A stretch of DNA of 64,000 bases from Cupriavidus respiraculi (GCF_914271545.1 NZ_CAJZAH010000006.1:62001-126000); one strand, 5' to 3'; shown: positions 53,702 to 62,444, numbered from the stretch's first letter. Numbers and translations are program-made. Notes: generated by a model from the letters alone, not told the origin.

Positions 53702-54508
53702 CAGCGTGCCGGTGCCGAAGCTCCCGCGGGCGGTGCCGAAGCCGGGCCGGCCTGCGCACCGCGCGGGTGCTGGTGCTCGATGCCGGTGGGATCGGTGAGC
53801 TGCACCACCCGTCCCTTCTGCCAGGCATCGGCGCCGGGGTCGATCGGGGGGGGCGGCGATGCCCTCACGCTGCTTTTTCTTTTCCGCGCTATCGATCCCC
53901 AGGCGCTTGTCGCGCTCTGCGATCATCGCCGGATCGGCCTGGCCGTCCGCGGTGAAGCCCATCATCAACTGCGGCACGCCCAGCGGCAGCTCCTTGTGCA
54001 GGTCGGTGTGCCACGTATGCCAGGTCTTGCCATAGGTGCCGACCAGCTTCTTCATCAGCTCGTGCTCCGCCGCCTGCGGAATCCCGGGCGCTACCAGGGT
54101 GCCCGACTTGACCTCGTGCACATGGCTGTGCCACAGGGCCTTTTCGGCGTCGGGCAAGGTCTTGAAAATCCGCTCGCTGACGATGTACTCGACACCCATC
54201 AGCTTGGCCGACTTGACGTTGCCGTCGTAGATCGCGCACTGGATGACGTCCTCGTTCAGCACAGCGCAGTAGTGATGCGCCTCCATCTGTCCTTGCATGC
54301 GGCCGTTGTAAAAATGAAAGCCGTCGAGATAGGCGTTCAGGGCTTCCAGCGGCGGCTTGTCCTGCAGCGCGGCGGCGCCCGCTTCCAGCACCTTGGTCTT
54401 GACTGACGGATCCTCGCCGGGGGCCTTGACGTTGGAGGGCGTGTTCTCGCCACCGCAGGCGGCCACGGCGCAGGCGAAGGCCAGCAAGACAGGGGAGAGG
54501 GCGCGCAT
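53701..54508 (-). pseudogene. DUF1264 (OBAP-like) lipoprotein gene with one-base frameshift
   Basis: The N-terminus is a lipoprotein signal (SPVLLAFACAVAACGGE, lipobox VAAC), followed by the DUF1264/oil-body-associated-protein domain (FHFYNGRMQGQMEAHHYC, KLMGVEYIVSERIFKTLP, HSHVHEVKSGTLVAPGIP, KTWHTWHTDLHKELPLG). After KKQREGIAAPP the frame shifts at a run of eight G (53846-53853). With seven, translation would continue IDPGADAWQKGRVVQLTD, then PTGIEHQHPRGAQAG, the family C-terminus, and end at TGA 53701-53703 overlapping the next start. As given, the frame runs on and fuses with the downstream membrane protein into an artificial 993-residue reading. It is either a sequencing indel or a real or phase-variable mutation. 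About 240 residues are otherwise intact. Confidence 0.8.
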
Positions 54509-54703
54509 GGGACATCCTTGCAAGGTCGTGAACCTGTCGACATAAGCAAGGGGGATGCCCGCGCCGGCGCACGGCATCCGGCGGATGGGCGCGGACCGCT
54601 GGAGGGAGTAGAGTGATCCCACGCGGCTGGACAAGGGGCCGATCGGCGCGTCTTGTTCCCGTCCGGCCTTCCCACCACTGCTGCACGTCCGCCAGAGGCC
54701 CGC

Positions 54704-55558
54704 ATGACCCGGATGCACTACTCGGTAAAGCTGTCATACCAGGTACTCGACCGCACGGCCGATTTCCTGCTCAACATTGAAGCGGCGCAGACTTTGCGCC
54801 AGCGCATCGTGTCGGAAAGCCTGGTGCTGCCGCCGGCCGTCCAGCTGAGCCGCTACACCGACCCCGTGCTGTGCAACCGGTTGATCCGCCTGCGCGCCGC
54901 TACCGGGCCGGTGGAGATCCGCTACGACGCGGTCGTGGACATCGACCATCGCTTCGACGATCCCGCCTCGCTGTCTGAGATGCCCATCTCGGAACTGCCG
55001 TTCGAGGTGCTGCCCTACCTGACGCCAAGCCGCTATTGCGAGTCGGACCGGCTGATGGAGTTCGCCATGCGCGAGTTCGGCGCGCTGCCGTGGGGCTATT
55101 CGCGCGTGGTGACGATCAAGGAATGGGTGCGCAATCACGTGCGCTTCGTCTCGCAGTCCACCAGCGAGCGCACCTCGGCGTGCGATACCGTGCTCGAGCG
55201 CAAGGGCGTCTGCCGGGACTTCGCGCATCTGATGATCGCGCTGTGCCGCGCGCTGAGCATTCCCGCCCGCATTTCGAGCAGCCTGGACTATGGCGCCGAT
55301 CCGGCCATGGGCCCGCCCGACTTCCATGCGTTCGTCGAGGTGTTCCTGTCCGGAAACTGGTATCTGATCGACCCGTCCGGCGTGGCGGTGCCCACCGGGC
55401 TGCTGCGCATCGGCACCGGCCGCGACGCCGGCGAGATACCGTTCGCGGCCATCTTCGGCGCCGTCGTCTCGGAGCCGCCGCTGGTGGTCATCGAGCCGGT
55501 GACGGACCCGGCGGGGGGCCTGCCGGTGTCGACCGACCGCGCCATTTCGACGTGGTGA
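54704..55558 (+). CDS. Transglutaminase-like cysteine peptidase family protein
   Basis: 284 residues from ATG 54704 (ATG 54713 also possible). The transglutaminase-core triad is present: Cys in KGVCRDFAHLMIALCRA, His in PDFHAFVEVFL and Asp in WYLIDPSGVA. The N-terminal domain (about 1-110, HYSVKLSYQVLDRTADFLLNIEA) is the family's beta-rich extension. No signal peptide is seen, so it is probably cytoplasmic. Such proteins act as peptidases or amidases on proteins or peptide-like polymers; often they lie with alpha-E or circularly permuted ATP-grasp genes, which are absent here. Confidence 0.88.
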   Translation: MTRMHYSVKLSYQVLDRTADFLLNIEAAQTLRQRIVSESLVLPPAVQLSRYTDPVLCNRLIRLRAATGPVEIRYDAVVDIDHRFDDPASLSEMPISELPFEVLPYLTPSRYCESDRLMEFAMREFGALPWGYSRVVTIKEWVRNHVRFVSQSTSERTSACDTVLERKGVCRDFAHLMIALCRALSIPARISSSLDYGADPAMGPPDFHAFVEVFLSGNWYLIDPSGVAVPTGLLRIGTGRDAGEIPFAAIFGAVVSEPPLVVIEPVTDPAGGLPVSTDRAISTW

Positions 55559-55616
55559 GGGCGCGGCACGGGCGGGCGTTATCGCGCGCCGCTATCGCAG
55601 GCGGCTATTGCGAAAT

Positions 55617-56999
55617 TCATGGCGCCGGCTTGAGGTCCCCAAGCACCGTGGGAATCAGCTCCGAAACCGTGGGGTGGATCGGCACCGCCCATTGCAGCAC
55701 GGGCCACGGCTGGTCGGCGTGCATCATGTCAAGGATGCCGTGGATGGCTTCGTCGCCGCCGGTGCCGAGGATGGCCGCGCCGAGGATGCGCTGGCTGTCC
55801 GCATCGGCGACGATCTTGATGAAGCCGCGCGTCTCGCCTTTCTCGACGGCGCGTCCGACGCGCGTCATCGGCCGCTTGGAGACGAGCACGGCTTTGCCGG
55901 AGGCGCGCGCCTGCGCTTCGGTCAGGCCCACGCGGCCGAGCGGCGGATCGACGTACAGCGCGTAGCCGGAGACACGGTCCGAGACCCTGCGGCTTGCGCC
56001 ATCGAGCAGGTTGGCCGCGATGATCTCGTAGTCGTTGTAGGCCGTGTGGGTAAAGGCGCCGCGCCCGTTGCAGTCGCCCATGGCCCAGATGCCCGGGACA
56101 TTGGTGGCAAGTCCTTCGTCGACGCGGATGTAGCCTCGTTCGTCCGTGTCGACGCCGGCCTTGTCCAGCCCGAGGTCGTCGGTGTTGGGGCGGCGGCCAA
56201 CCGCCAGCAGGACGTGCGAGCCGACCGTTTCCTGCGGGCTCGGTTCACACTGCATGTGCACGGTCACCTGGCCGTCCGCGTGCGGCGCGAAGCTGATGCA
56301 CTCGGAGCCGGTACGCACCGCGATGCCCTCGGCTTCGAGGATCTCGCGGACGGCCTCCGAGACATCCTCGTCTTCGCGCGAGACCAGGCGCGGACCTTTT
56401 TCGACCACGGTCACGTCCGCGCCCAGGCGCCGGAAGATCTGCGCGAATTCCAAGCCGATGTAGCTGCCGCCGATCACCACCAGATGGCGGGGCAGCGTGT
56501 CGAGCGCCAGGATCGTGCTGTTGGTGAGGTGCGGCACGTCGCCTACGCCGGGCATGTCGGGCACCAGGGCCCGTCCCCCCACGTTCAGGAAGATGCGCGG
56601 GGCGGTGAGCACGGTATCGCCCACGCGCAGCGTGGACGGCCCTTCGAAGCGCGCGTGGCCACGTATCACGGTCACGCCTTGCATGCGTTCCAGCCACGAT
56701 TCGACGCCGGCGCGCGCGTTGCGCGTGACCGTGCGCGCCCGCTCCATGACCCTGGCGAAGTCGATGCGCACGCCGCCGTCGATCATCACTCCGAAGTCGG
56801 CGCCCCGGCGCGCGAGATGCGCGGCGTAGGCGCTGGCCACCAGCGCCTTGGTGGGCATGCAGCCGGTATTGACGCAGGTGCCGCCCATCAGATGGCGCTC
56901 GACCAGTGCAACCTTCATGCCGTTGCCTGCCAGCCGCGCCGCCAGCGAAGGGCCGGCCTGGCCGGCGCCGACCACGATGGCATCGTAGCGGGCGGTCAT
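55617..56999 (-). CDS. FAD-dependent pyridine nucleotide-disulfide oxidoreductase (mercuric reductase-like)
   Basis: 460 residues. FAD site AIVVGAGQAGPSLAARLAG; redox-active disulfide in GGTCVNTGCMPTKALVAS; NAD(P) site VVIGGSYIGLEFAQIFRRLG; second FAD contact IWAMGDCNG; and the dimerisation domain with the base-like His in AVPIHPTVSELIPT. It resembles the MerA/lipoamide dehydrogenase group. It lacks the N-terminal heavy-metal domain and the C-terminal Cys pair of true mercuric reductases (it ends GDLKPAP), so mercury reduction is unlikely. Its ATG overlaps the stop of the preceding DUF4126 gene (ATGA). Natural substrate unknown. Confidence 0.9.
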   Translation of the reverse strand: MTARYDAIVVGAGQAGPSLAARLAGNGMKVALVERHLMGGTCVNTGCMPTKALVASAYAAHLARRGADFGVMIDGGVRIDFARVMERARTVTRNARAGVESWLERMQGVTVIRGHARFEGPSTLRVGDTVLTAPRIFLNVGGRALVPDMPGVGDVPHLTNSTILALDTLPRHLVVIGGSYIGLEFAQIFRRLGADVTVVEKGPRLVSREDEDVSEAVREILEAEGIAVRTGSECISFAPHADGQVTVHMQCEPSPQETVGSHVLLAVGRRPNTDDLGLDKAGVDTDERGYIRVDEGLATNVPGIWAMGDCNGRGAFTHTAYNDYEIIAANLLDGASRRVSDRVSGYALYVDPPLGRVGLTEAQARASGKAVLVSKRPMTRVGRAVEKGETRGFIKIVADADSQRILGAAILGTGGDEAIHGILDMMHADQPWPVLQWAVPIHPTVSELIPTVLGDLKPAP

Positions 57000-57460
57000 G
57001 GCAGCACCGCCACGATCAGTACCGCGCCGAGGATGGCCACGGCGTCCTCGATCAGTGCGGCCGGCAGGTCGCGGCGGAAGGCGGCCGCCAGCCGCGCACG
57101 CGCGGCCGCGCCACCGAGCGTGCCGATCACCGCGCCGATCGCGCCCAGTACCGCCCCGATCATCCACATGCCGCCCGCCGCGCCGAGCGTGGCGCCGGCC
57201 AGCCCGCCCGCCACGACACGCGCGCCGAACTGATGCGGCACCTTGCGGCTGGGCGTGGCGGGCAGCTTGTCGACGAGGAGCTCGGCGGCGGCCATCACGG
57301 ACAGGACCCATGGGGTATAACGCCAGCCCATGAACTCGAGCGGGGTGCCGGAGGCGTCGATCATCCCGAGATGGACGGCCCAGCTGGCGGCGGCCGGCGC
57401 GGTCATGGTACGCAGGCCGGCGATGACGCCGATCAGCAATGCGAGCAGGGGAATCGTCAT
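56996..57460 (-). CDS. DUF4126 small membrane protein
   Basis: 154 residues with four or so hydrophobic segments (LLALLIGVIAGLRTMTAPAAASWAV, VVAGGLAGATLGAAGGMWMIGAVLGAIGAVIGTLGG, LIEDAVAILGAVLIVAVL). The start GLRTMTAPAAASWA and the internal PSRKVPHQFGARVVAGGLAGA are DUF4126 signatures. It overlaps the oxidoreductase gene by four bases, so the two are made together. A link to membrane-bound redox chemistry is possible but not shown. Confidence 0.85.
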   Translation of the reverse strand: MTIPLLALLIGVIAGLRTMTAPAAASWAVHLGMIDASGTPLEFMGWRYTPWVLSVMAAAELLVDKLPATPSRKVPHQFGARVVAGGLAGATLGAAGGMWMIGAVLGAIGAVIGTLGGAAARARLAAAFRRDLPAALIEDAVAILGAVLIVAVLP

Positions 57461-57673
57461 GCCGGCTGGTCTCCGTGTCGGCGCGCGGCCGGGTCGGTGG
57501 GAGAAGCGCCCGGCGTTTGCGGGCGCGGTGTGCTGCGGCAAGCATAGTGCAAGCCACGCCGTATTCCCAGTTGCGCCGCGGAGGAGGCCCCGGGGCGGTC
57601 GTAGGCCGGAAGCCGACGCCGGCGCGCCGGACTTGGGTGTAATCTTCCCGAAGCCCGTTCCCAAGGAGTTGCC

Positions 57674-58585
57674 ATGGCCGCGCGCTCGATTGCCTCCCTC
57701 TCGCTCAGTTTCGGACTGGTGTCGATTCCCGTGAAGGTGTTCTCCGCCACCGAAAGCAAATCCTCCGTCGGCTTCAACCTGCTGCACAAGGGCTGCGGCT
57801 CGCGGCTCAAGCAGCAGTACATCTGCCAGCGCGAAGGCGTGGTGGTCGAGCGCGCCGACATGGTCAAGGGCTACGAATTCGAGAAGGACCGCTATGTGGT
57901 CTTCGAGCCGGACGAGCTGGAGGCGCTCGAAACTACCGCGCAGCACACGGTCGATATCGTCGCCTTCATGCCGGCCGGCGCCATCGACCCGCTCTATTTC
58001 GACAAGGCGTACTACCTGGGACCGGACCGCCGCGGCACCAAGCCGTACAACCTGCTGGCCGAGGCCATGCGCAAGACCGGCACCTGCGCGCTCGCGCGCT
58101 GGGTGTGGAAGGGAAAGCAGTACATGGTGCAGGTGCGGGCCATCGACGAAGGGCTCGTGCTGCAGCAACTGCTGTACGCGGACGAGGTGCGCTCGATGGC
58201 GGACCTGGGCGTGGAGCGCGTGGACATCCAGCCGGCGGAACTGGCGCTGGCCGAGCAGCTGATCGACCAGAACGCCGTGGACGGCTACGACCCGTCGGCC
58301 TACAAGGACGAGGAGAAGCAGCGCATCCTCGAGGAGATCGACCGCAAGATCGCCGGCAAGAAGATCACCGTGGCGGATACGCCCGAGCCTTCGGCCGGCG
58401 CCGAGGTCATCGACCTGATGGAGGCGCTCAAGGCAAGCCTGTCCAAGAGCAAGCGCGGGGCCGCGGCGGCGGACGACGGGGCCGCGCCGGCCAAGCGCGC
58501 CGCGCCGGTCGAACGCAAGGGCGCCAAACGCGCCGCCGCTCCGGCCGCGGCACCGGCGCCGGCGCGGCGAGCGGCCAAGAAATGA
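57674..58585 (+). CDS. ku: Ku protein, non-homologous end joining
   Basis: 303 residues, typical bacterial Ku. It binds DNA double-strand ends as a dimer and recruits LigD. The N-terminus has SIASLSLSFGLVSIPVKVFSATE, the conserved Ku barrel; then VKGYEFEKDRYVVFEPDELEAL, and the bridge region FMPAGAIDPLYFDKAYYLGPD. A C-terminal Lys/Ala/Arg-rich tail (about 250-303) is the kind that aids DNA sliding. No LigD is visible here. A MerR-TPR protein starts 47 bases after the stop on the same strand. Confidence 0.95.
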   Translation: MAARSIASLSLSFGLVSIPVKVFSATESKSSVGFNLLHKGCGSRLKQQYICQREGVVVERADMVKGYEFEKDRYVVFEPDELEALETTAQHTVDIVAFMPAGAIDPLYFDKAYYLGPDRRGTKPYNLLAEAMRKTGTCALARWVWKGKQYMVQVRAIDEGLVLQQLLYADEVRSMADLGVERVDIQPAELALAEQLIDQNAVDGYDPSAYKDEEKQRILEEIDRKIAGKKITVADTPEPSAGAEVIDLMEALKASLSKSKRGAAAADDGAAPAKRAAPVERKGAKRAAAPAAAPAPARRAAKK

Positions 58586-58632
58586 CGGCGCCTGCCACGC
58601 ACTGACCGCTTCCGACACCAACTCCGCCACGC

Positions 58633-59466
58633 ATGGGCACCTACACGCTGCGCGATATCCAGGGCATGTTCGGCATCTCGCGGGCCGTCGTCAGCAGCCT
58701 CGTCGCCGCGGGCCTGGTGTCTCCCACGCGCGGGCCGCGAGGCGAATACCGGTTCTCCTTCCAGGATGTGGTGATGCTGCGCACCGCCCATTCGCTGCAT
58801 GCGTCGCGGGTACAGCGCCAGCGCATCATCCAGTCGCTCAAGGGCCTGCGGGAGGCGCAGTCGGCGGATCAGCCGCTGACCGGACTGCGTATCTGCGCGG
58901 TGGGCAAGGATGTCGCCGTCAAGGGACGCGACGGCCGCTGGCAGGCGGTGACCGGGCAGTTGCTGATCGATTTCGACGCGCAGGCCGATGCACGCTCCGG
59001 CACCGGCACCGTCCACGCGCTGCGGCCCGCGCGCGGCGCGCAAGGCGGCAGCGCGCACGACTGGTTCGCGCTCGGCTGCCAGAGCGAGGGCGGGGACGAT
59101 CACGATGGCGAGGCCGAGGCCGCCTACCGGCGCGCGCTGGCGCTGGATCCCGACTATCTCGATCCCTACCTGAACCTCGGTTGCCTGTTGTGCGATGCGG
59201 GAAGGTACGAGGAAGCGGTGGCGCTGTACCGCGAGGCGCTGCGCCACTTCGCCGACGAGGCGCTGATTCATTTCAACCTGGCGGTGGCGCTGGAAGACCT
59301 GGGCCAGAGCGAGGCCGCGCTCGCCAGCTACGATGCCTGCATCGCGCTGTCCCCGGATTTTGCCGATGCCCATTTCAACGTGGCGCGGCTGCACCAGGTG
59401 CTCGGCGACAAGCGGCGGGCGATCCGCCATTTCAACCACTACCGCAAGCTGCAGACGCGCTCCTAG
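58633..59466 (+). CDS. MerR-like DNA-binding domain fused to TPR repeats
   Basis: 277 residues. The N-terminal part (about 1-70, YTLRDIQGMFGISRAVVSSLVAAGLVSP, then GEYRFSFQDVVMLRTAHSL) is a MerR-type winged helix. It is followed by a linker with GLRICAVGKDVAVKGRDGRW, then at least three tetratricopeptide repeats (about 155-270, AEAAYRRALALDPDYLDPYLNLGCLL; ALIHFNLAVALEDLG; ADAHFNVARLHQVLG). It lacks the MerR dimer helix and metal-binding cysteines. Its close position after ku suggests a regulator or partner of end joining. The ATG has only a weak ribosome site. Confidence 0.85.
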   Translation: MGTYTLRDIQGMFGISRAVVSSLVAAGLVSPTRGPRGEYRFSFQDVVMLRTAHSLHASRVQRQRIIQSLKGLREAQSADQPLTGLRICAVGKDVAVKGRDGRWQAVTGQLLIDFDAQADARSGTGTVHALRPARGAQGGSAHDWFALGCQSEGGDDHDGEAEAAYRRALALDPDYLDPYLNLGCLLCDAGRYEEAVALYREALRHFADEALIHFNLAVALEDLGQSEAALASYDACIALSPDFADAHFNVARLHQVLGDKRRAIRHFNHYRKLQTRS

Positions 59467-59875
59467 CGGGAGCCGCCTGTGCGGCCGGCAAGGGTGCGCA
59501 GCGAGAAAAGCAGGTTTCACTTTCTTATCGCCGCGAGGTTTCATATTCTCGTCGGGATGCCCGCGGCAAACGCGGTGATGTGTTCGCTACATGGCCGCGG
59601 CGTCGCGGCGGCGAGCGGGCGTGGCAACAAGGGGAGCGCAGGGGAGGGCCGGCACAGGACAGGGCGCGCTGCAAGCCGCACGTGTCCACGGCGCCGGCGG
59701 CCGGTGCAAAAAAAATGGGCGGGAACATCACGCCCATCGACCGGTCGACCTTAAACACGCAGGCGGAAAGCCGTTTCGGCGACCCGCCTGCTATGGTGAA
59801 GGCAATCGCCCGGCTTGCGTCGCCAATGGGCGGCGGGGCCGTTTTTTCCCTTGGTTCACACTCGCGGAGACCGAC
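59467..59875. other. Intergenic region before the copper-protein gene
   Basis: About 410 bases without a convincing gene. AGGTTTCA occurs twice (near 59512 and 59550), which could be a binding site pair. The region is GC-rich elsewhere and no terminator is clear. Confidence 0.4.
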
Positions 59876-60226
59876 ATGATCCGACCCACCGTCCAGGAAA
59901 ACGCCCAGCGCTACGCCGAATGTATCGCCGCCTGCCGCACCTGCGCCGCCGCCTGCCTGCAATGCGCGGCGTCCTGCCTGGAGGACCAGGATGTACGCAA
60001 GATGACACGCTGCATCGCCCTAGACCTGGACTGCGCGGGCATCTGCGAACTGGCTGCGTCGTACATGCTGCGCAACAGCGAATTCGCGCCGCTGGTGTGC
60101 GAGGACTGCGCCGAAGTGTGCAAGTGGTGCAAGGAGGAGTGCGAGCGTCACGGTGCCCAGCACTGCCAGGACTGCGCCAAGGCCTGCGCCGAATGCATGG
60201 AGCTGTGCCTGAAGATGACGGCCTGA
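59876..60226 (+). CDS. Four-helix-bundle copper-binding protein, Cys-rich
   Basis: 116 residues with 19 cysteines, nearly all in CxxC or CxxxC spacing along helices: YAECIAACRTCAAACLQCAA, DLDCAGICELA, CEDCAEVCKWCKEEC and CQDCAKACAECMELC. This is the Csp type (four-helix cysteine-rich copper protein), which stores many Cu(I) ions inside the bundle. There is no signal peptide, so it is of the cytosolic Csp3-like kind or similar. No copper regulator is adjacent. The start ATG 59876 is preceded by CGGAGA. Confidence 0.92.
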   Translation: MIRPTVQENAQRYAECIAACRTCAAACLQCAASCLEDQDVRKMTRCIALDLDCAGICELAASYMLRNSEFAPLVCEDCAEVCKWCKEECERHGAQHCQDCAKACAECMELCLKMTA

Positions 60227-60275
60227 TGGCGTTCCTCCCTTCTCCCGTGGCGGGAGAGGGGAGGAACAGGGCGCC

Positions 60276-61550
60276 TCAGCGGGTCATCGCCGCATACACC
60301 TCGTTCCTGAACCAGGCCCGGTAGTACTCGCGCTGACCCGGGGCCTGCATCATCCAGATCGCTACCGTGTTCTCCTGCGGATCGATCCAGAAATACGTGC
60401 CACCCACGCCGCCCCAGTAGTGATCGCCGATGGAGCCCGGCACCGCCGCTTCGCCGGTGGCGACGCGGGTGCCGAAGCCCAGGCCGAAGCCATAGCCCGG
60501 TCCCGGCAGATAGGCGAGGCCGCGCGCCTGCGAGCGCTGGCGCATGATACCCAGGTGATCGGCGGTCATATAGCTGACGGTCTTGGGCGACAGCAGCCGG
60601 ACGCCGTCGAGCTCGCCACCATTGAGCAGCATCTGCGCGAAGCGCAGATAGTCGGCGGCCGTGGACACCAGCCCGCCGCCGCCGGATTCCAGCTTCGGCG
60701 GCTTGCGTACGTCGATCAGCCGCACCGGCGTTCCGGTCGCGGGATCCAGCGGGAATGGCTCGGCAATGCGCGCCTGCTGGGCCGGCGGCACCCAGAAGCC
60801 CGTGTCCTGCATCTTCAGCGGCGTGAAGATACGCTGCGACAGATGCTCCGCCAGGGTCTGGCCGGACACGCGCTCGAGCAGGGCGCCCAACACATCGGTG
60901 GAGCGGCTGTATTCCCACACGGTGCCCGGCTGGAACTGCAGGGGCACGGTGGCGAGCTTGCCGATGAATTCGCGATTGGTCTGGTCCGTGCTGTCCACGC
61001 CGGCGCGCTTGTACTCGTCCTTGACCAGCGAGTTGCCGAACACGCCGTAGGTCAGCCCGGAGGTATGGCGCAGCAGATCCTGGATGGTCATCTCGCGCGC
61101 CGCGGGCACGCGCTCGAGCTGCGGCTTGCCATCGGGGCCGGGCTTCTCGACGCCCACCTGCAGGCCCTTGAGCTCGGGCAGGTAGCGCGAGACCGGCTCG
61201 TTCAGCTGCAGGCGCCCGTCCTCGACCATCATCATTACCGCCGTCGACACGATCGGCTTGGTCATCGAGTAGATGCGGAAGATCGAATCCGCGCGCATCG
61301 GCACCTTGCGCTCCGGGTCCTGCCAGCCGATGGCCTGCTGCTGCACGACCTTGCCGTCGCGCGCCAGCAGGAAGACCGCGCCGGGAATCCGCTGCGCGGC
61401 GACGTCGTCGCGTACGCGCGCGGACATGGCCTCGAGGCGGGGCGCGGCAAAGCCGGACGACTGCGGCGCGGTATGGTGCGAAGACGGGGGTGCGGCGCAG
61501 CCCGCGAGTGCGGCCGCGATGCATGCGGCCGAGGTGGCAAGTCGGATCAT
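60276..61550 (-). CDS. Serine hydrolase of the beta-lactamase class C family, lipoprotein
   Basis: 424 residues. Lipoprotein signal ATSAACIAAALAGC (lipobox LAGC). The SxxK motif is Ser95-Met-Thr-Lys98 in FRIYSMTKPIVS; the Tyr motif is YSR in VWEYSRSTDVLG, so the usual YxN Asn is replaced; and the C-terminal KTG-like region is HYWGGVGGTYFWIDP. This is the family of class C beta-lactamases, esterases (EstB) and D-aminopeptidases. Without the normal Asn, a true cephalosporinase is unlikely; esterase or peptidase activity is more probable. The frame continues to 62009, but the ATG at 61550 with the lipoprotein signal is preferred. Confidence 0.9.
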   Translation of the reverse strand: MIRLATSAACIAAALAGCAAPPSSHHTAPQSSGFAAPRLEAMSARVRDDVAAQRIPGAVFLLARDGKVVQQQAIGWQDPERKVPMRADSIFRIYSMTKPIVSTAVMMMVEDGRLQLNEPVSRYLPELKGLQVGVEKPGPDGKPQLERVPAAREMTIQDLLRHTSGLTYGVFGNSLVKDEYKRAGVDSTDQTNREFIGKLATVPLQFQPGTVWEYSRSTDVLGALLERVSGQTLAEHLSQRIFTPLKMQDTGFWVPPAQQARIAEPFPLDPATGTPVRLIDVRKPPKLESGGGGLVSTAADYLRFAQMLLNGGELDGVRLLSPKTVSYMTADHLGIMRQRSQARGLAYLPGPGYGFGLGFGTRVATGEAAVPGSIGDHYWGGVGGTYFWIDPQENTVAIWMMQAPGQREYYRAWFRNEVYAAMTR

Positions 61551-61778
61551 GTCGAAGTCTCCTGTCTGATGCTCTTGTCGCCGGCTCCGTTCGTTCCGCG
61601 CCGGTCGGAGCCGGTCGTATGCGGCCCGGCGGCGATCATCGCACGATTGCGCGGTTCGCATTCGGACGCGCCTGCGGCAATGCAGTCGATGCGAGGGGGC
61701 GGGCCGAGGGGCCGTATGCCACGCCGCCATGCTAGGATCGACCGGCATGGACAGGAACGCAGACAGGAGACGACGCCG

Positions 61779-62000
61779 ATGCCCAAGCCAGTGTTTTCCC
61801 GCGCGCAGTATCTGAACATCCTGAACGAGAGCCTGCGCAACCATCCGGGCTGGCGTCCCGGCATGGCCTTCGTCTTCCTGCCGCCTGGCGCCGACGAACA
61901 CAGCGCGACGGGCGTGGGCTGCACCGGTCCCGACGAGGCGATGCCGGTCTACGAGGACATCGAGGCGGTGGCGTCGCGGCTCGTGCGCGTGAAGCTCTGA
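61779..62000 (+). CDS. Small conserved hypothetical protein
   Basis: 73 residues from ATG 61779 with AGGAGA ten bases upstream. It begins KPVFSRAQYLNILNESLRNHPGWRPGMAF, then FLPPGADEHSATGVGC and ends VASRLVRVKL. It is soluble, with no known motif. I recognise no family by name, but a good ribosome site and coherent composition support a real gene. It is divergent from the serine hydrolase. Confidence 0.65.
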   Translation: MPKPVFSRAQYLNILNESLRNHPGWRPGMAFVFLPPGADEHSATGVGCTGPDEAMPVYEDIEAVASRLVRVKL

Positions 62001-62102
62001 GGCCCGCACCGGCCGCTCGTGCGCGGGCGCCGCGGTCGAACTGCGTACAATGCCGGTTTAGACCGAACCAAGGAAACGCCCGGACAAGCCGGCGGCACGC
62101 TC

Positions 62103-62384
62103 GTGAAGAAAACCGATCTCGAAAAGAACAAGGGGCTCAAGCTCACCAACAGCATGAAGCAGGCCAGCACGCGCTTCGGCAAGGACGCCGGCGCGGCCAC
62201 GCTGGACCGCCGCGAGCAGCGCAAGCTCGATCAGCAGATGGGCCTCGTGCCCTTCGCGTGCAAGCTCAACGGGGATCTGGTCAAGCGCCTGCAGGCGCAG
62301 GCCGCCAACCACCCCGGCGGCATGACCGGCCTGCTGCAGGAAGCGCTGGAGCGGGGCCTGCCCGCGCAAGAGCAGGCCGGCTGA
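62103..62384 (+). CDS. Small conserved hypothetical protein, basic
   Basis: 93 residues if it starts at GTG 62103; an ATG at 62019 would add 28 non-conserved residues. The sequence is Lys-rich at the start (KKTDLEKNKGLKLTNSMKQ) and ends with a helix containing DLVKRLQAQAANHPGGMTGLLQEALERGL. The tail resembles the C-terminal helices of ribbon-helix-helix-like or toxin-antitoxin antitoxins, but no match is certain. A strong terminator follows at 62411. Confidence 0.65.
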   Translation: MKKTDLEKNKGLKLTNSMKQASTRFGKDAGAATLDRREQRKLDQQMGLVPFACKLNGDLVKRLQAQAANHPGGMTGLLQEALERGLPAQEQAG

Positions 62385-62410
62385 ACCGACACGCTCCTCA
62401 CTGCCGAACG

Positions 62411-62444
62411 AAAAACGCCCGCTGCATCACAGCGGGCGTTTTTC
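62411..62444 (+). terminator. Intrinsic terminator after the 93-residue gene
   Basis: AAAAACGCCCGCT / AGCGGGCGTTTTT stem with loop GCATCAC and T-runs on both sides; probably bidirectional. Confidence 0.9.

Noticed and set aside
51737-54718. One 993-residue protein joining DUF1264 to a polytopic membrane protein
   Set aside because: The join follows a G8 tract; deleting one base restores a normal DUF1264 end and a TGATG overlap with the membrane protein start. Treated as two genes with a frameshift.
55617-56999. Mercury resistance (merA)
   Set aside because: No N-terminal heavy-metal domain, no C-terminal Cys pair, and no merR, merT or merP nearby.
60276-61550. Functional class C beta-lactamase resistance gene (ampC)
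   Set aside because: The YxN motif is YSR, the protein is a lipoprotein, and no ampR is adjacent; an esterase or peptidase role is more likely.
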